Source: Candidatus Woesearchaeota archaeon | GTDB taxonomy: Archaea; Nanobdellota; Nanobdellia; Woesearchaeales; GW2011-AR4 | Assembly: GCA_016181305.1 (NCBI GenBank) | Contig: JACOZN010000005.1 | Location: 1-64,000 of the forward strand | DNA: 64,000 nt | Direction: 5' to 3' | Shown here: piece after piece, positions 1-7,507 of the stretch | Layout: each line of letters starts with the position of its first letter | Numbering within the stretch: the first letter of the stretch is position 1 | Notes under the pieces: model-generated | Databases searched by the model: none | The model's input: the letters and a program-made list of their open reading frames with translations, nothing else | Told to the model about the DNA's origin: nothing | Program-made: the position numbers and the translations under genes

Positions 1-690
1 CGCTTTCTCAAGATTTCCTTTCAATGCATATTCACACATGTCGTGCATCTCTCTCGGTATTATGTTGCTTGCTACAGATATCACCCCTTTGCCGCCAAGA
101 GCCATCAAAGGCAGTGTCAAATTGTCATCTCCAGATAAAACGTCAAAGTTTTTTGGAAGATCGTTTATAACTTCCATCATCTGGGACACGTTTCCAGACG
201 CTTCCTTCACCCCAACAATGTTTGAGTGCTCTTTTGCAAGCCTTGCCAAGGTTGATGTTTCCATATTTACTCCTGCCCTGCCCTGTATGTTGTAGATGAC
301 AATCGGAATATCGACTGCATTTGCAATTGCGCTGAAGTGCCGATACAAGCCTTCCTGTGTCGGCTTGTTGTAATAAGGGCAAACATGTAATGCGGCATTT
401 GCGCCAAGCTCTTTCACCCCATGAGTCATTTCAATGGCGTGCTTGGTTGAGTTGCTGCCTGCCCCTGCAATCACAGGCACTTTTCCCTTTGCAGCATCTA
501 CCACAATTTCTACGACTTTTTCATGCTCCCCATGTTCAAGTAAAGGGCTTTCCCCTGTTGTGCCGCAGGGCACAATGCCGTCAATCCTGTTTTTGATCTG
601 GAATTCCACAAGATTCCTCAAAGCTCCCTCATCTATACCGCCTTTTTCAGTAAAAGGCGTAACAATTGCTGTCATTGCTCCTTTAAACAT
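1..690 (-). CDS. dapA: 4-hydroxy-tetrahydrodipicolinate synthase, partial (C-terminus beyond window)
   Basis: DapA condenses pyruvate with aspartate semialdehyde at the start of the diaminopimelate (DAP) route to lysine. The minus-strand frame opens with ATG at 690 and stays open to base 1, giving 230 residues of a family that usually has about 290, so only the C-terminus is missing. Visible family marks are the N-terminal GAMTAIVTPF stretch, the pyruvate-binding CGTTGES motif, a YNIQGRAG stretch after the VIYN strand, and VGVKEAS, which contains the Schiff-base lysine. It overlaps the end of dapB by 8 bp, so the two form one transcript. A related aldolase of the NAL/KDG family cannot be fully excluded, but the adjacent dapB makes DapA by far the best reading. 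Confidence 0.93.
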   Translation of the reverse strand, partial: MFKGAMTAIVTPFTEKGGIDEGALRNLVEFQIKNRIDGIVPCGTTGESPLLEHGEHEKVVEIVVDAAKGKVPVIAGAGSNSTKHAIEMTHGVKELGANAALHVCPYYNKPTQEGLYRHFSAIANAVDIPIVIYNIQGRAGVNMETSTLARLAKEHSNIVGVKEASGNVSQMMEVINDLPKNFDVLSGDDNLTLPLMALGGKGVISVASNIIPREMHDMCEYALKGNLEKA

Positions 691-1379
691 CTTGCCTGCC
701 TCCGATTATGCTTTCCATCATATTGTCTATCGTATAAAATCCTTTTTTCCCTTTTATCCACTGCGCTGCCATCAAGGCCCCTGCAGCAAAACCTTCCCTG
801 TTCCTTGCTTCATGTTTCAATTCAATAGTGTCTGCGCTGCTGTCAAACCCCACAACATGGGTGCCCGGAATCGAGCCTGCCCTTATCGAGGCAAAATGCA
901 GCTCGTTTGGGCTTATTTTCCCTTCAGCCCTGTCAAACAGCAGCTTGCCCTTTCTTCTTATGTTTTTAACTAAAATATCTCCAATCGTTTTTGCTGTTCC
1001 GCTTGGGCTGTCAATTTTTTTGCTGTGGTGCAGTTCATACCCGTAAACATCGTACTCCTCCAGTTTGTTCATCATTTTTGCCGCATTTTCCACTATCCTG
1101 AAAAATATATTAACGCCAATTGAAAAGTTTGATGAATACACAAGCCCTATGCCGCTTTTCTTGACAATGCTTCTGGCTTCATCAATTTCATCATGCCATC
1201 CTGTCGTGCCAACCACGATGTTTTTTTTGAATTTTGAGATTTTTCTCTTTACTTATCTCCCTGTGGCTCGCGCTGGATTCAGTTGGGTCTATAGTCGAAA
1301 CTACATTGATGCCCCTTGATTTGGCAGCCTTTGCCACTTCCCGCCCCATTTTCCCGTAGCCTATTATTGCGATGTTCAT
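683..1379 (-). pseudogene. dapB: 4-hydroxy-tetrahydrodipicolinate reductase, frameshifted with a missing internal segment
   Basis: DapB reduces the DapA product with NAD(P)H. The first frame (ATG at 1379) holds the nucleotide-binding start MNIAIIGYGKMGRE and runs to about REISKE. The second frame (to the stop at 683) holds NIVVGTTGW, the substrate motif SGTAK after HHSKKIDSP, and the C-terminal domain. The frames switch between about 1191 and 1252, near A/T runs. Compared with DapB proteins in general, the spacing from the IDP segment to GTTGW is about 18 residues short, and the conserved D-x-x-I-D-F-T strand is absent. That points to an internal deletion of roughly 55 nt rather than a one-base slip. 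It is either a real lesion or an assembly collapse. The start is supported by a TATA box at 1404-1411. Confidence 0.85.
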
Positions 1380-1390
1380 GTACCGAAAGG

Positions 1391-1411
1391 TATAAATATA
1401 CCCTATATAAA
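1391..1411. promoter_or_regulatory. Overlapping divergent TATA boxes between dapB and the ACT-domain gene
   Basis: On the plus strand ACCGAAAGG precedes TATAAATA (1391-1398), a BRE plus TATA arrangement serving the gene at 1451. On the minus strand TTTATATA (1404-1411) sits 25 nt from the dapB ATG at 1379, as expected for a leaderless transcript. The two boxes lie within 21 bp, so pre-initiation complexes on the two strands would probably exclude each other. Confidence 0.65.
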
Positions 1412-1450
1412 CATTGTGTTATTATAATAACATTTTGAAATATTATTGTT

Positions 1451-2107
1451 ATGCCCACCGTAAGCCACATCGTGAAAAAAATCGTAAGCGAGCAGCCTTT
1501 TGTAGAGGAAGCGCTTGGAAACGGCATAATAAGCATAGCGAATTTGGCGGAGAATATGGTGCCAAGAGTGGAAAAGGAGCTCGGCAGTAAAGTCAAGCAG
1601 GCTGCTGTTGTAATGGCAATAAGGCGGTACGCCGAGGAGATTGCAGGGCACAGGAAGAAGACAAAATCCTTTAATTATGCGGGAGAAATAATAATGAAGT
1701 CCAATATCTGCGATTTTACAGTCATCAAGTCGAATACCCTTCTTGCAAAATTAAAAAACATCCACAATTTGGTGAATTTTGAGAGAGGAGACACGCTTAA
1801 TGTAATTGTAGGCAACAACCAGGTGAGCGTAATAATAAATGAAAAATACATGCAAAATCTGGAGAAATTCCTTTCCGGGGAGAAAATATTGAACAAGGAA
1901 AAGGGGCTTGTTTCATTGACTATCATATTCACCTCGGATGATTTTCTCCATACTCCCGGGATCGTGTTCGACACAGTCAGGAGGCTTGCATGGGAGAACA
2001 TCAACATTTACGAAATTGTCTCGACAATGACGGAGCTGGCATTTATTTTGAGCAAGAGTGATTCAATGAAGGCTTATGAAGTTTTGCAGAAGCTTGTCAG
2101 CAGATAA
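1451..2107 (+). CDS. ACT-domain protein, possible lysine-pathway regulator
   Basis: This is a 218-residue protein without a catalytic domain that I recognise. Residues about 150-215 read like the regulatory ACT domain of aspartokinases (TPGIVFDTVRRLAWENIN followed by a second short strand and helix). The N-terminal third (about 1-75) is basic and helical and could bind nucleic acid; it resembles a small HTH-like module but shows no clear motif. The gene is divergent from dapB-dapA with overlapping promoters, which suggests that it senses an amino acid, perhaps lysine, and controls the pathway. Stand-alone ACT proteins of this kind occur in archaea. The regulatory role is inference; the ACT fold assignment is fairly good. 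Confidence 0.7.
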   Translation: MPTVSHIVKKIVSEQPFVEEALGNGIISIANLAENMVPRVEKELGSKVKQAAVVMAIRRYAEEIAGHRKKTKSFNYAGEIIMKSNICDFTVIKSNTLLAKLKNIHNLVNFERGDTLNVIVGNNQVSVIINEKYMQNLEKFLSGEKILNKEKGLVSLTIIFTSDDFLHTPGIVFDTVRRLAWENINIYEIVSTMTELAFILSKSDSMKAYEVLQKLVSR

Positions 2108-2115
2108 CAGAAATA

Positions 2116-2198
2116 ATGGGCCCAAGTGGGTGTCGAACCAACTGTTCCGCCAGTTGAGTGCGGAAACAAGTGCAATTTTCAATTGCACGGATAAGAAA
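2116..2198 (-). other. Hairpin-rich segment with a second tRNA-like 3' end
   Basis: Just 3' of tRNA-Lys the 11-mer ATGGGCCCAAG (plus strand 2198-2208, covering the tRNA acceptor end) is repeated at 2116-2126. It is preceded on the minus strand by a T-arm-like stretch containing GGTTCGACACC. Between the copies lie three hairpins: GTGCAATT/AATTGCAC, TTCCGC/GCGGAA and CAACTG/CAGTTG. The T-arm copy is imperfect (a stem mismatch or one-base bulge), so this looks like a degenerate duplicate of a tRNA 3' half and not a second tRNA. Confidence 0.45.
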
Positions 2199-2330
2199 TG
2201 GGCCCAAGGGGATTTCAACCCCTGACCCCCTGATTTCTTTTTGCATTAAGAGTCAGGTGCTCTAATTGCCCCAACCTTTTTGCAAGCAAAAAGCTTGGCC
2301 AAAAACGAGTGCAGGCTGAGCTATGGGCCC
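2199..2330 (-). tRNA. tRNA-Lys(CUU) with an anticodon-loop intron and a D-loop insertion
   Basis: Read on the minus strand, the 7-bp acceptor stem GGGCCCA/TGGGCCC closes the molecule. The D stem is GCTC/GAGC, the anticodon stem CCTGA/TCAGG with loop CTCTTAA (anticodon CUU), and the T stem AGGGG/CCCCT. Two extra segments interrupt it: about 12 nt after position 37 (2235-2246), the canonical archaeal intron site, and about 42 nt in the D loop (2271-2312), which folds as a 13-bp hairpin with one mismatch. The T loop reads TTGAAAT, so position 56 is G instead of the near-universal C. The predicted mature length is about 78 nt. Confidence 0.8.
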
Positions 2331-2355
2331 GAGAGAACTCCAAGATTTCAGGGCG

Positions 2356-2363
2356 ATTTAAAA
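2356..2363 (-). promoter_or_regulatory. TATA box for tRNA-Lys
   Basis: The minus strand reads CCTTTTAAATC, with TTTTAAAT ending 26 nt before the first base of the tRNA. This is the spacing expected for an archaeal promoter whose transcript starts at or close to the tRNA 5' end. Confidence 0.6.
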
Positions 2364-2435
2364 GGTTTTCTGAAAAATAATGACAGCCCTATATACTAAA
2401 ATTTAAAACAAAATCAAACAGGATGTCTTATTTGC

Positions 2436-2651
2436 TTACCCGAATTTTCCCTCCCTTGACAGGCCCTCAATCGCTGCCCTCAGCTTCTCAATATGCCTCT
2501 GCAGATCATGCTTCAGCTCCTTGTACTCCTCTGCGCATAATGGATGGTTGTCCTTTTCCGCATCATGCAGGGCGTGCTTCTCGATAAAGCCCACAGCCTT
2601 TGTCAGCTTGTAAAGAAGCTTGGTTTTGTTGTAGTTGCAGTTGCACAGCAT
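2436..2651 (-). CDS. Small helical protein of unknown function
   Basis: The likely start is ATG at 2651, giving 71 residues that begin MLCNCNYNKTK and continue into a charged helical region rich in Lys, Glu and His. A longer reading frame exists upstream but would pass through the promoter: TTTATATAAA lies at about 2689-2698 on the minus strand, so the transcript should start near 2665. No domain is recognised. The N-terminal C-x-C pair could bind metal. The gene is separate from its neighbours, and the next gene upstream is divergent. Confidence 0.55.
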   Translation of the reverse strand: MLCNCNYNKTKLLYKLTKAVGFIEKHALHDAEKDNHPLCAEEYKELKHDLQRHIEKLRAAIEGLSREGKFG

Positions 2652-2783
2652 ACATACCACCTCTTTTTTATTTGTTCCTGCTATCCTGTTTATATAAATG
2701 TTTCTGAAATTTGAACTTATGGCAGTCATGTTAATTTTCCACAATCTATTTATATAAGCTTGATAAGAATAATCCAAAAGGAG

Positions 2784-3614
2784 ATGATTGAAATAAAAAG
2801 AAGGCATATTGTGTTATTCTTATTTTTTGCAATCGCGCTTATAGCCATAAGCGGCTGCTCAAAGCCCGAGTGCAAGACAAGCGCTGACTGCAGCCCAAGA
2901 ACCTGCTTTGCGGCAAAATGCGAGGATAAAAAATGTGATTATTCACTGAAGCAGAACTGCTGCGGCAACAGGGTTAATGAAAGCATTGAAGACGGGAAGC
3001 CGGGCAACTCGTGCACCTGCCCCCAGGATTACGGGAAATGCGAAGGCAAGGGCAAGGTAAAAATCGGCTCAAGGCTTGAAGATGCGGCATACGTGCGCTA
3101 TTTGTGCAATGCCGACAGCCAATGTGTTTTGGGAGTTGACAAAAATGATGTAATCCAGCAGAACTTTTTGGATACGCTTGACATAGGTATCTTGAAGGCA
3201 AGTTCTGTCATCAAATACCCAAAGCCGTTTGACGTGAAGAAGGACAGCTTTGAATTCACATTATCCATAGACAATGCAGCTGCTGACGTCATACTGCCCG
3301 TAAGGATTACAAAGATAAGGCTTCTGCTCAGCAGCGAGTACACAAGGACCGAGCAGCTTATTTCAGAGCAGGAGCTTGACAGCACTCTCAATGAAATTGG
3401 TGACCGGGCAACGATAAGGGTGCCTATTAACCTGAATTACAGGCCGCAGGAAGCAGAGGAGGCAGGCGGCTTAAGGTATGTGATAGACTATGTCTACAAA
3501 AAGAAAGTGCTCAGCAGCAGAGCCGCAAACGGCACAGGCATATACACAGACGAGATAGTCAGGGCGTCTTTTACAGCGCCTCCCAAGCCCGTTATCTTTG
3601 TGAGAAGTGGATAA
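2784..3614 (+). CDS. Cys-rich lipoprotein of unknown function
   Basis: The start chosen is ATG 2784, close to where a leaderless transcript would begin given the TATA box TTTATATA at about 2748-2755. The first 30 residues are a signal peptide ending in a lipobox-like ISGC, so the protein is probably anchored outside the membrane by a lipid. Residues about 25-75 are Cys-rich (CKTSADCSPRTCF, then NCCGN and CTCPQDYGKC). The C-terminal two thirds look like beta strands, perhaps an Ig-like domain. The next gene starts 1 bp after its stop, so the two are co-transcribed. The pairing with a pilin-like partner suggests a cell-surface role, but no function is known. Confidence 0.7.
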   Translation: MIEIKRRHIVLFLFFAIALIAISGCSKPECKTSADCSPRTCFAAKCEDKKCDYSLKQNCCGNRVNESIEDGKPGNSCTCPQDYGKCEGKGKVKIGSRLEDAAYVRYLCNADSQCVLGVDKNDVIQQNFLDTLDIGILKASSVIKYPKPFDVKKDSFEFTLSIDNAAADVILPVRITKIRLLLSSEYTRTEQLISEQELDSTLNEIGDRATIRVPINLNYRPQEAEEAGGLRYVIDYVYKKKVLSSRAANGTGIYTDEIVRASFTAPPKPVIFVRSG

Positions 3615-3615
3615 A

Positions 3616-4149
3616 ATGCTTGGCAAAAGAGCTATAGAGCTGTCGCTTAATTTTATCGTCATACTCATAATCTCAATAGTTATATTCGGCTTTGGAGTCA
3701 GGTTTATATCCAAGCTTTCCAGAGAGGCAATAGATATAGAAAAAATAACTACAGAGCAGCTTGATGAGATAATAGGCGATTTGGTTTGCGAGGGCTCTGA
3801 CAGGGTTTGCATAGGCACAGACAGGAAAACAATAAGCAGGGGGAAGTGGGACACTTTTGGAGTCAAAATAATAAACATAATTGACGGGCAGCATTTTCTA
3901 ATAGCAGTCTCAAGGCCCAATATCCGGGGCTACACAAAAAACAAGGTTGAACTAAGGGCAGAAAATCTCGTATGGAATCCCAAGGAAAGGGATGTTTTTA
4001 TAGGCAAGAATGAGGAGGAAACCCTTGGGATTGCCATTCAGGTTCCGCCAAGCGCAGTTTCAGGCACCTACATCTTCAATGTTGAAATCAAGGCTGCTGA
4101 CGGCAGTCTCTACTCAAACGTGCAGAAATTATATGTGGATGTGCCTTAG
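3616..4149 (+). CDS. Type IV pilin-like / membrane-anchored Ig-like protein
   Basis: ATG 3616 gives 177 residues (a GTG nine bases upstream is the alternative). After the short basic start MLGKRAIELS comes one hydrophobic helix (about 10-32), then a beta-rich exterior domain. The layout matches archaeal pilin-like proteins, where a prepilin peptidase would cut before the hydrophobic helix, although no strong class III cleavage motif is visible. The exterior domain ends with a GTYIFNVEIKA-like strand typical of Ig-like folds. The protein at 9036-9605 has the same plan (KRA-S-LE then a helix, ending GSYVLNFEVTD) and is probably a paralogue. It follows the lipoprotein gene directly. Confidence 0.6.
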   Translation: MLGKRAIELSLNFIVILIISIVIFGFGVRFISKLSREAIDIEKITTEQLDEIIGDLVCEGSDRVCIGTDRKTISRGKWDTFGVKIINIIDGQHFLIAVSRPNIRGYTKNKVELRAENLVWNPKERDVFIGKNEEETLGIAIQVPPSAVSGTYIFNVEIKAADGSLYSNVQKLYVDVP

Positions 4150-4150
4150 G

Positions 4151-4915
4151 CTACCCCACAGCCTCAACAATCTCGGCAAAGCTTTTTGCGTCTAGAGAGG
4201 CGTTCCCGACCAGGCCTCCGTCAATATTGGGCATTGCCAAAAGCTCTTTTGCATTTTCGGGCTTCATCGAGCCGCCGTAAATAATTCTTGTATTCTTTGC
4301 AGCTTCTTCGCCGTACATTCCCTCAAGAAGTTTTCTTATGAATAGGTGAGCATCTTCTGCATCCGCCTTTGTTGCAGCTTTCTGGCTTGGATTGCCCCTG
4401 CTGATTGCCCAAACAGGCTCGTAGGCGACAACAAGCCCCTTGGGATTGGCGACATCTTTAAGGCATTTCAGCAACTGGTCTTCAAGCTCGTCCTCAGTCC
4501 CGCCGTGCCGCCTCTGCTCAAATGTCTCGCCAACGCACAAAATGGGCTTCAAGCCGTGATTTAAGGCAGCAATAACCTTTTTGTTGATTAAACTGTCATT
4601 TTCGCCAGATTCCCTTCTCTCTGAATGCCCCAGAATAACATATTCGCAGCCGATTTCCTTCAGCATCAAGGGCGAGATTTCTCCGGTATAGGCTCCTGAA
4701 TCTTCAAAATTCATGTTTTGGGCGCCTAAATCAATGTTACTGCCTTTCAATTCATTAGAAACAACTTGCAATGAAGTAAAAGGAGGGCAGATTACAATTT
4801 CAACATTTTTTATATTTTTAATTAATTTTTTAAATTCACTAATAAAAGAAACAGCTTCCTTAATTGTCTTGTTCATCTTCCAGTTTGCTGCTATCAACTG
4901 CTGCATTTTTGCCAT
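4151..4915 (-). CDS. tpiA: Triosephosphate isomerase, bacterial-type length
   Basis: TIM interconverts glyceraldehyde-3-phosphate and DHAP. All catalytic motifs are present: AANWKMN (Lys), ILGHSERR (His) and YEPVWA (Glu), plus IIYGGSMKP and GGLVGNASL for phosphate binding. At 254 residues it is nearer to the bacterial/eukaryotic enzyme than to the shorter archaeal one (about 225), which suggests transfer from bacteria. Loop 6 reads WAISRGNPS in place of the usual WAIGTGK, an uncommon hinge. It is 14 bp downstream of a small lipoprotein gene on the same strand. The end is 1 bp from the convergent pilin-like gene. Confidence 0.95.
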   Translation of the reverse strand: MAKMQQLIAANWKMNKTIKEAVSFISEFKKLIKNIKNVEIVICPPFTSLQVVSNELKGSNIDLGAQNMNFEDSGAYTGEISPLMLKEIGCEYVILGHSERRESGENDSLINKKVIAALNHGLKPILCVGETFEQRRHGGTEDELEDQLLKCLKDVANPKGLVVAYEPVWAISRGNPSQKAATKADAEDAHLFIRKLLEGMYGEEAAKNTRIIYGGSMKPENAKELLAMPNIDGGLVGNASLDAKSFAEIVEAVG

Positions 4916-4929
4916 TTAGTATGTACCTC

Positions 4930-5190
4930 TTATTTTAATTTTTCCCTGATAGCATTCTCTATCTCGTCAATTACTCCTAAGGCTCCACAATTTCCGGTAT
5001 CTGTATTGCATTTTTGACCTTGCGGACAAGTTCTTGCTTCATATAAACAAGAACCAGTATTAGAATTGCATGAATCAATAGTACAGAGATTATTATCATT
5101 ACAAGATACATTTTTACATTTATCAGTTTCACATCCATTAATAAATAATGCCAAAGCTATTACAAAACCAATTAATATAGTTTTTTTCAT
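4930..5190 (-). CDS. Small Cys-rich lipoprotein
   Basis: ATG 5190 gives an 86-residue protein with a signal peptide ending in the lipobox FINGC. The mature part is a disulfide-type repeat (CKNVSCNDNNLCTIDSC, then TCPQGQKC), a pattern seen in secreted proteins of many archaea and bacteria. The C-terminus is a short helix. It is upstream of tpiA on the same strand and downstream of a larger secreted protein. No function can be named. Similar Cys-rich modules occur in the lipoprotein at 2784 and the CAP protein at 56713. Confidence 0.6.
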   Translation of the reverse strand: MKKTILIGFVIALALFINGCETDKCKNVSCNDNNLCTIDSCNSNTGSCLYEARTCPQGQKCNTDTGNCGALGVIDEIENAIREKLK

Positions 5191-5246
5191 TTGTTTTGTA
5201 TTGTCCAAGATTTTGACTATTCGGTTTATCGTAAAATAGTCTGTTA

Positions 5247-6404
5247 TTATATCTCCTTAATTAAATCTTCATTTTTAATTTCTGAGCTTATTTTTTTTGT
5301 TGCAATTATATCATATTTATCTTTTAACAAAGATAAAATTTTTTCAGCTAAAAGCTTGTCATTTTCTGAGGAAGTTTCTCCTATTATAACCAATACTTGG
5401 TTAGCATAAACAAAAACACTGACTTTATTTTTAAATTCCGCAATTGTAACCTCACTTTTTAATCTGGTTTCATAGTTGTTACCTATTTCGCTTTCTAAAT
5501 CTTTTGTGAGATTTGCAATCAGGATTATATCGCTTGCAGGTCCATAATCATCTGCAATAAAGTAAATTTTTTGCAAGGTTGGTGCAGGAACTTGTTGTTG
5601 TGGTTCTGATTTTGTCGCAGAAGACTCCCCTAAAGGTTTTACACATCCGCATAAATTACCATCGCAAGTTGCAGCCCAAGCCTCGTTGATTGAACTGCAG
5701 TAATTGAAGCACATGCTAAGTTCACTATTTGACGTGACATCACAAGGCTCACCTTCTTTTATGATTTGCTCTTTTCCAATAGTTTGTATTATGGCATTTG
5801 CGTACTGCTTATCCTTTTCTCCAGATTCAGGAGCTGATAATAAAATAGCATATTTTTGTCCTTCTTTAAATCTAGTATATAGGGATATTGATTTTATAGG
5901 TGGTGTAAAATCTTTCACCACATTAGCATCTACGATTTTTTTAGCTGACCAAAAGAAAGATTGGGTGTCGCCAGAAAATTTAATATCAATTCTTATTTTT
6001 TTGTCGGGGTCCCCCGCTTCTTTTAATGTGGACATATCTACTTCATAAAGGCTTTCACCAGATATTGGAAATTTAAGTTGATTTTCTAGATGCAAGCTCC
6101 AGCTATTTAGCAAGAACCTTTCAAAGCCCCCTTCACCTTCAACTCTTATAAATTCCTCTGTTATTTCGATTTTTCCATTTTTTTTAAGTTCTACAATCCC
6201 ATAAAGGACTTTAACGTCCTTATCAACTCCGCCCGCAATCTGCAGTAGCCAATTATCCGGATTTACACTAACTGGTTTTGCCACAAATTCCGCTGCATAA
6301 ACAACTTTAATTTCATCAAATTCATATCTTGCCAGTTCCTGTGCATTAACAAGTAAAATATCTAAAGAAATTAGCATCAAGATTATCGTAATTATTTTTT
6401 TCAT
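5247..6404 (-). CDS. Secreted protein of unknown function
   Basis: This 385-residue protein begins with a signal peptide (MKKIITIILMLISL, probable cut after NAQ). The N-terminal half is beta-rich with a FSGDTQSFFWS stretch. A short Cys cluster follows in the middle (CDVTSNSELSMCFNYC, then CDGNLCGC). The last 110 residues alternate strands and helices and contain YFIADDYGPASD and VLVIIGETSSENDK, which look like an alpha/beta fold. I recognise no family. It is upstream of the small Cys-rich lipoprotein, 56 bp apart on the same strand, and both are probably displayed on the cell surface. The bases here are more AT-rich than in the flanking genes. Confidence 0.6.
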   Translation of the reverse strand: MKKIITIILMLISLDILLVNAQELARYEFDEIKVVYAAEFVAKPVSVNPDNWLLQIAGGVDKDVKVLYGIVELKKNGKIEITEEFIRVEGEGGFERFLLNSWSLHLENQLKFPISGESLYEVDMSTLKEAGDPDKKIRIDIKFSGDTQSFFWSAKKIVDANVVKDFTPPIKSISLYTRFKEGQKYAILLSAPESGEKDKQYANAIIQTIGKEQIIKEGEPCDVTSNSELSMCFNYCSSINEAWAATCDGNLCGCVKPLGESSATKSEPQQQVPAPTLQKIYFIADDYGPASDIILIANLTKDLESEIGNNYETRLKSEVTIAEFKNKVSVFVYANQVLVIIGETSSENDKLLAEKILSLLKDKYDIIATKKISSEIKNEDLIKEI

Positions 6405-6425
6405 TCTTTTACAAGTTTAATGTTT

Positions 6426-7097
6426 TTATCTAATCTTTTTATTCTTTTTGCTTTTTGACTTCAATGCCATGACAGCGCCTATCAGGATTATGGATGCAGA
6501 CGCCAGCATGACGCCTTTTGATATCCTTAAGCCCAAGTCCATAAACAGCTGCTCGGGGTACAAATTTACAATCATCTCTTTTGCAGGATCAAACAAATAT
6601 GTTCCCTGCTCAAACAGCAGCCTGTGGAACGACTCGAATGTTGATGAAAAGCCGAAGCTTATCAGAAAAAACAATATTGCTGCAAGAGCTATTGTCAAAA
6701 TGCCGCCGAAAAAAAGGACCTTGCCGACGAAATTTATTATGTAATGGTTGACTTTTAATATTAATGCCGAGGCTATGAGCAGCAGTATGAACATGGCTGT
6801 AAGGGCGTAAAGCAGCAGGGTTGATATTCTGACGGCATTCCTGACATCAAGCAGGTGCAGCCTTTCCCTTTCGTTAAATTCGTTTGGAAGCTCGTTGCTC
6901 TTTCCGCCTATGAAATTCATCACCTTTTCGTGCAGTGAAAAAGCATTCGGGACATTCTGCTGCACACCGTATTCTGAAAATTTTTTTTGATAAAACGAGC
7001 TGTCAAAACTCATGAGGTTCAGCACAAGCAGAAACAGCAGAAACGGCAGAATAAGAATCATCAGGAATTTTGCTATAGGTGTAAATGTAAATCCCAT
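6426..7097 (-). CDS. DUF1461-like integral membrane protein
   Basis: The 223 residues contain four hydrophobic helices (about 8-28, 92-115, 122-150 and 195-215). Between the third and fourth helix is FESFHRLLFEQGTYLFDP followed by LYPEQLFMDLG, close to the F-x-x-F-H-x-x-F-F and P-E-x-F-F-x-D pattern of DUF1461 (TIGR01906) membrane proteins. Their function is unknown. It lies 1 bp downstream of the charged protein gene on the same strand, so it is part of an operon that also includes the 51-residue gene upstream. The assignment rests on motif memory and is moderately sure. Confidence 0.65.
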   Translation of the reverse strand: MGFTFTPIAKFLMILILPFLLFLLVLNLMSFDSSFYQKKFSEYGVQQNVPNAFSLHEKVMNFIGGKSNELPNEFNERERLHLLDVRNAVRISTLLLYALTAMFILLLIASALILKVNHYIINFVGKVLFFGGILTIALAAILFFLISFGFSSTFESFHRLLFEQGTYLFDPAKEMIVNLYPEQLFMDLGLRISKGVMLASASIILIGAVMALKSKSKKNKKIR

Positions 7098-7098
7098 C

Positions 7099-7506
7099 TT
7101 AGCTGTCCATCATTATTACTTTCTTCTCGTCTTCGACTGCCTTTTTGATTGCGTCCTCGATTGTTTTTGCATCCTTTTTTTTAGGGGCATTTCTGGCTTC
7201 TTCCCTGCCCTCTTCAAATACCATCCTTGCAGCCTTGAACGGTATCTCTTTCTCATCTATCGCTTCTTTTTCCTTTTTCTCTTCCTCAAGGTCAAAAGCG
7301 TCAGTAGCCTTTTTTTCATCTTTCTCTTTCTGCTCCTCTTTTCTCATGTAGTCTGACGAGGGGTCTTTTCCCCCGGGGCCGTATTTTTGCTCGTGGTACT
7401 TTTTGTCGTCTTTCCTGTCCGGTGGGGAGCCTGCATATTTGGAGCTATGATAACCTTCAGAATGTATGTTCCACTTGTCCTCTTCTGACAATTTTGCCTT
7501 GTACAT
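7099..7506 (-). CDS. Highly charged cytoplasmic protein of unknown function
   Basis: The 135-residue protein is dominated by Lys, Glu and Asp, with a probably disordered first half (GSPPDRKDDKKYHEQKYG) and a helical second half. No domain is recognised. It starts 1 bp after the stop of a 51-residue gene and ends 1 bp before the DUF1461-like gene, a very tight three-gene operon. The strong charge bias makes it a candidate linker or chaperone-like partner, but that is only a guess. Confidence 0.55.
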   Translation of the reverse strand: MYKAKLSEEDKWNIHSEGYHSSKYAGSPPDRKDDKKYHEQKYGPGGKDPSSDYMRKEEQKEKDEKKATDAFDLEEEKKEKEAIDEKEIPFKAARMVFEEGREEARNAPKKKDAKTIEDAIKKAVEDEKKVIMMDS

Positions 7507-7507
7507 C

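Noticed and set aside
434-973. Plus-strand open frame of 179 codons over dapA and dapB
   Set aside because: It is antisense to two genes with clear family motifs and has no recognisable protein features.
1380-1450. Lysine riboswitch upstream of dapB
   Set aside because: The interval is too short and consists mostly of promoter elements; the dapB message appears leaderless.
2116-2198. A second complete tRNA gene or a split tRNA half behind tRNA-Lys
   Set aside because: Only a 3' end with an imperfect T arm is present; no matching 5' part or anticodon arm was found nearby.
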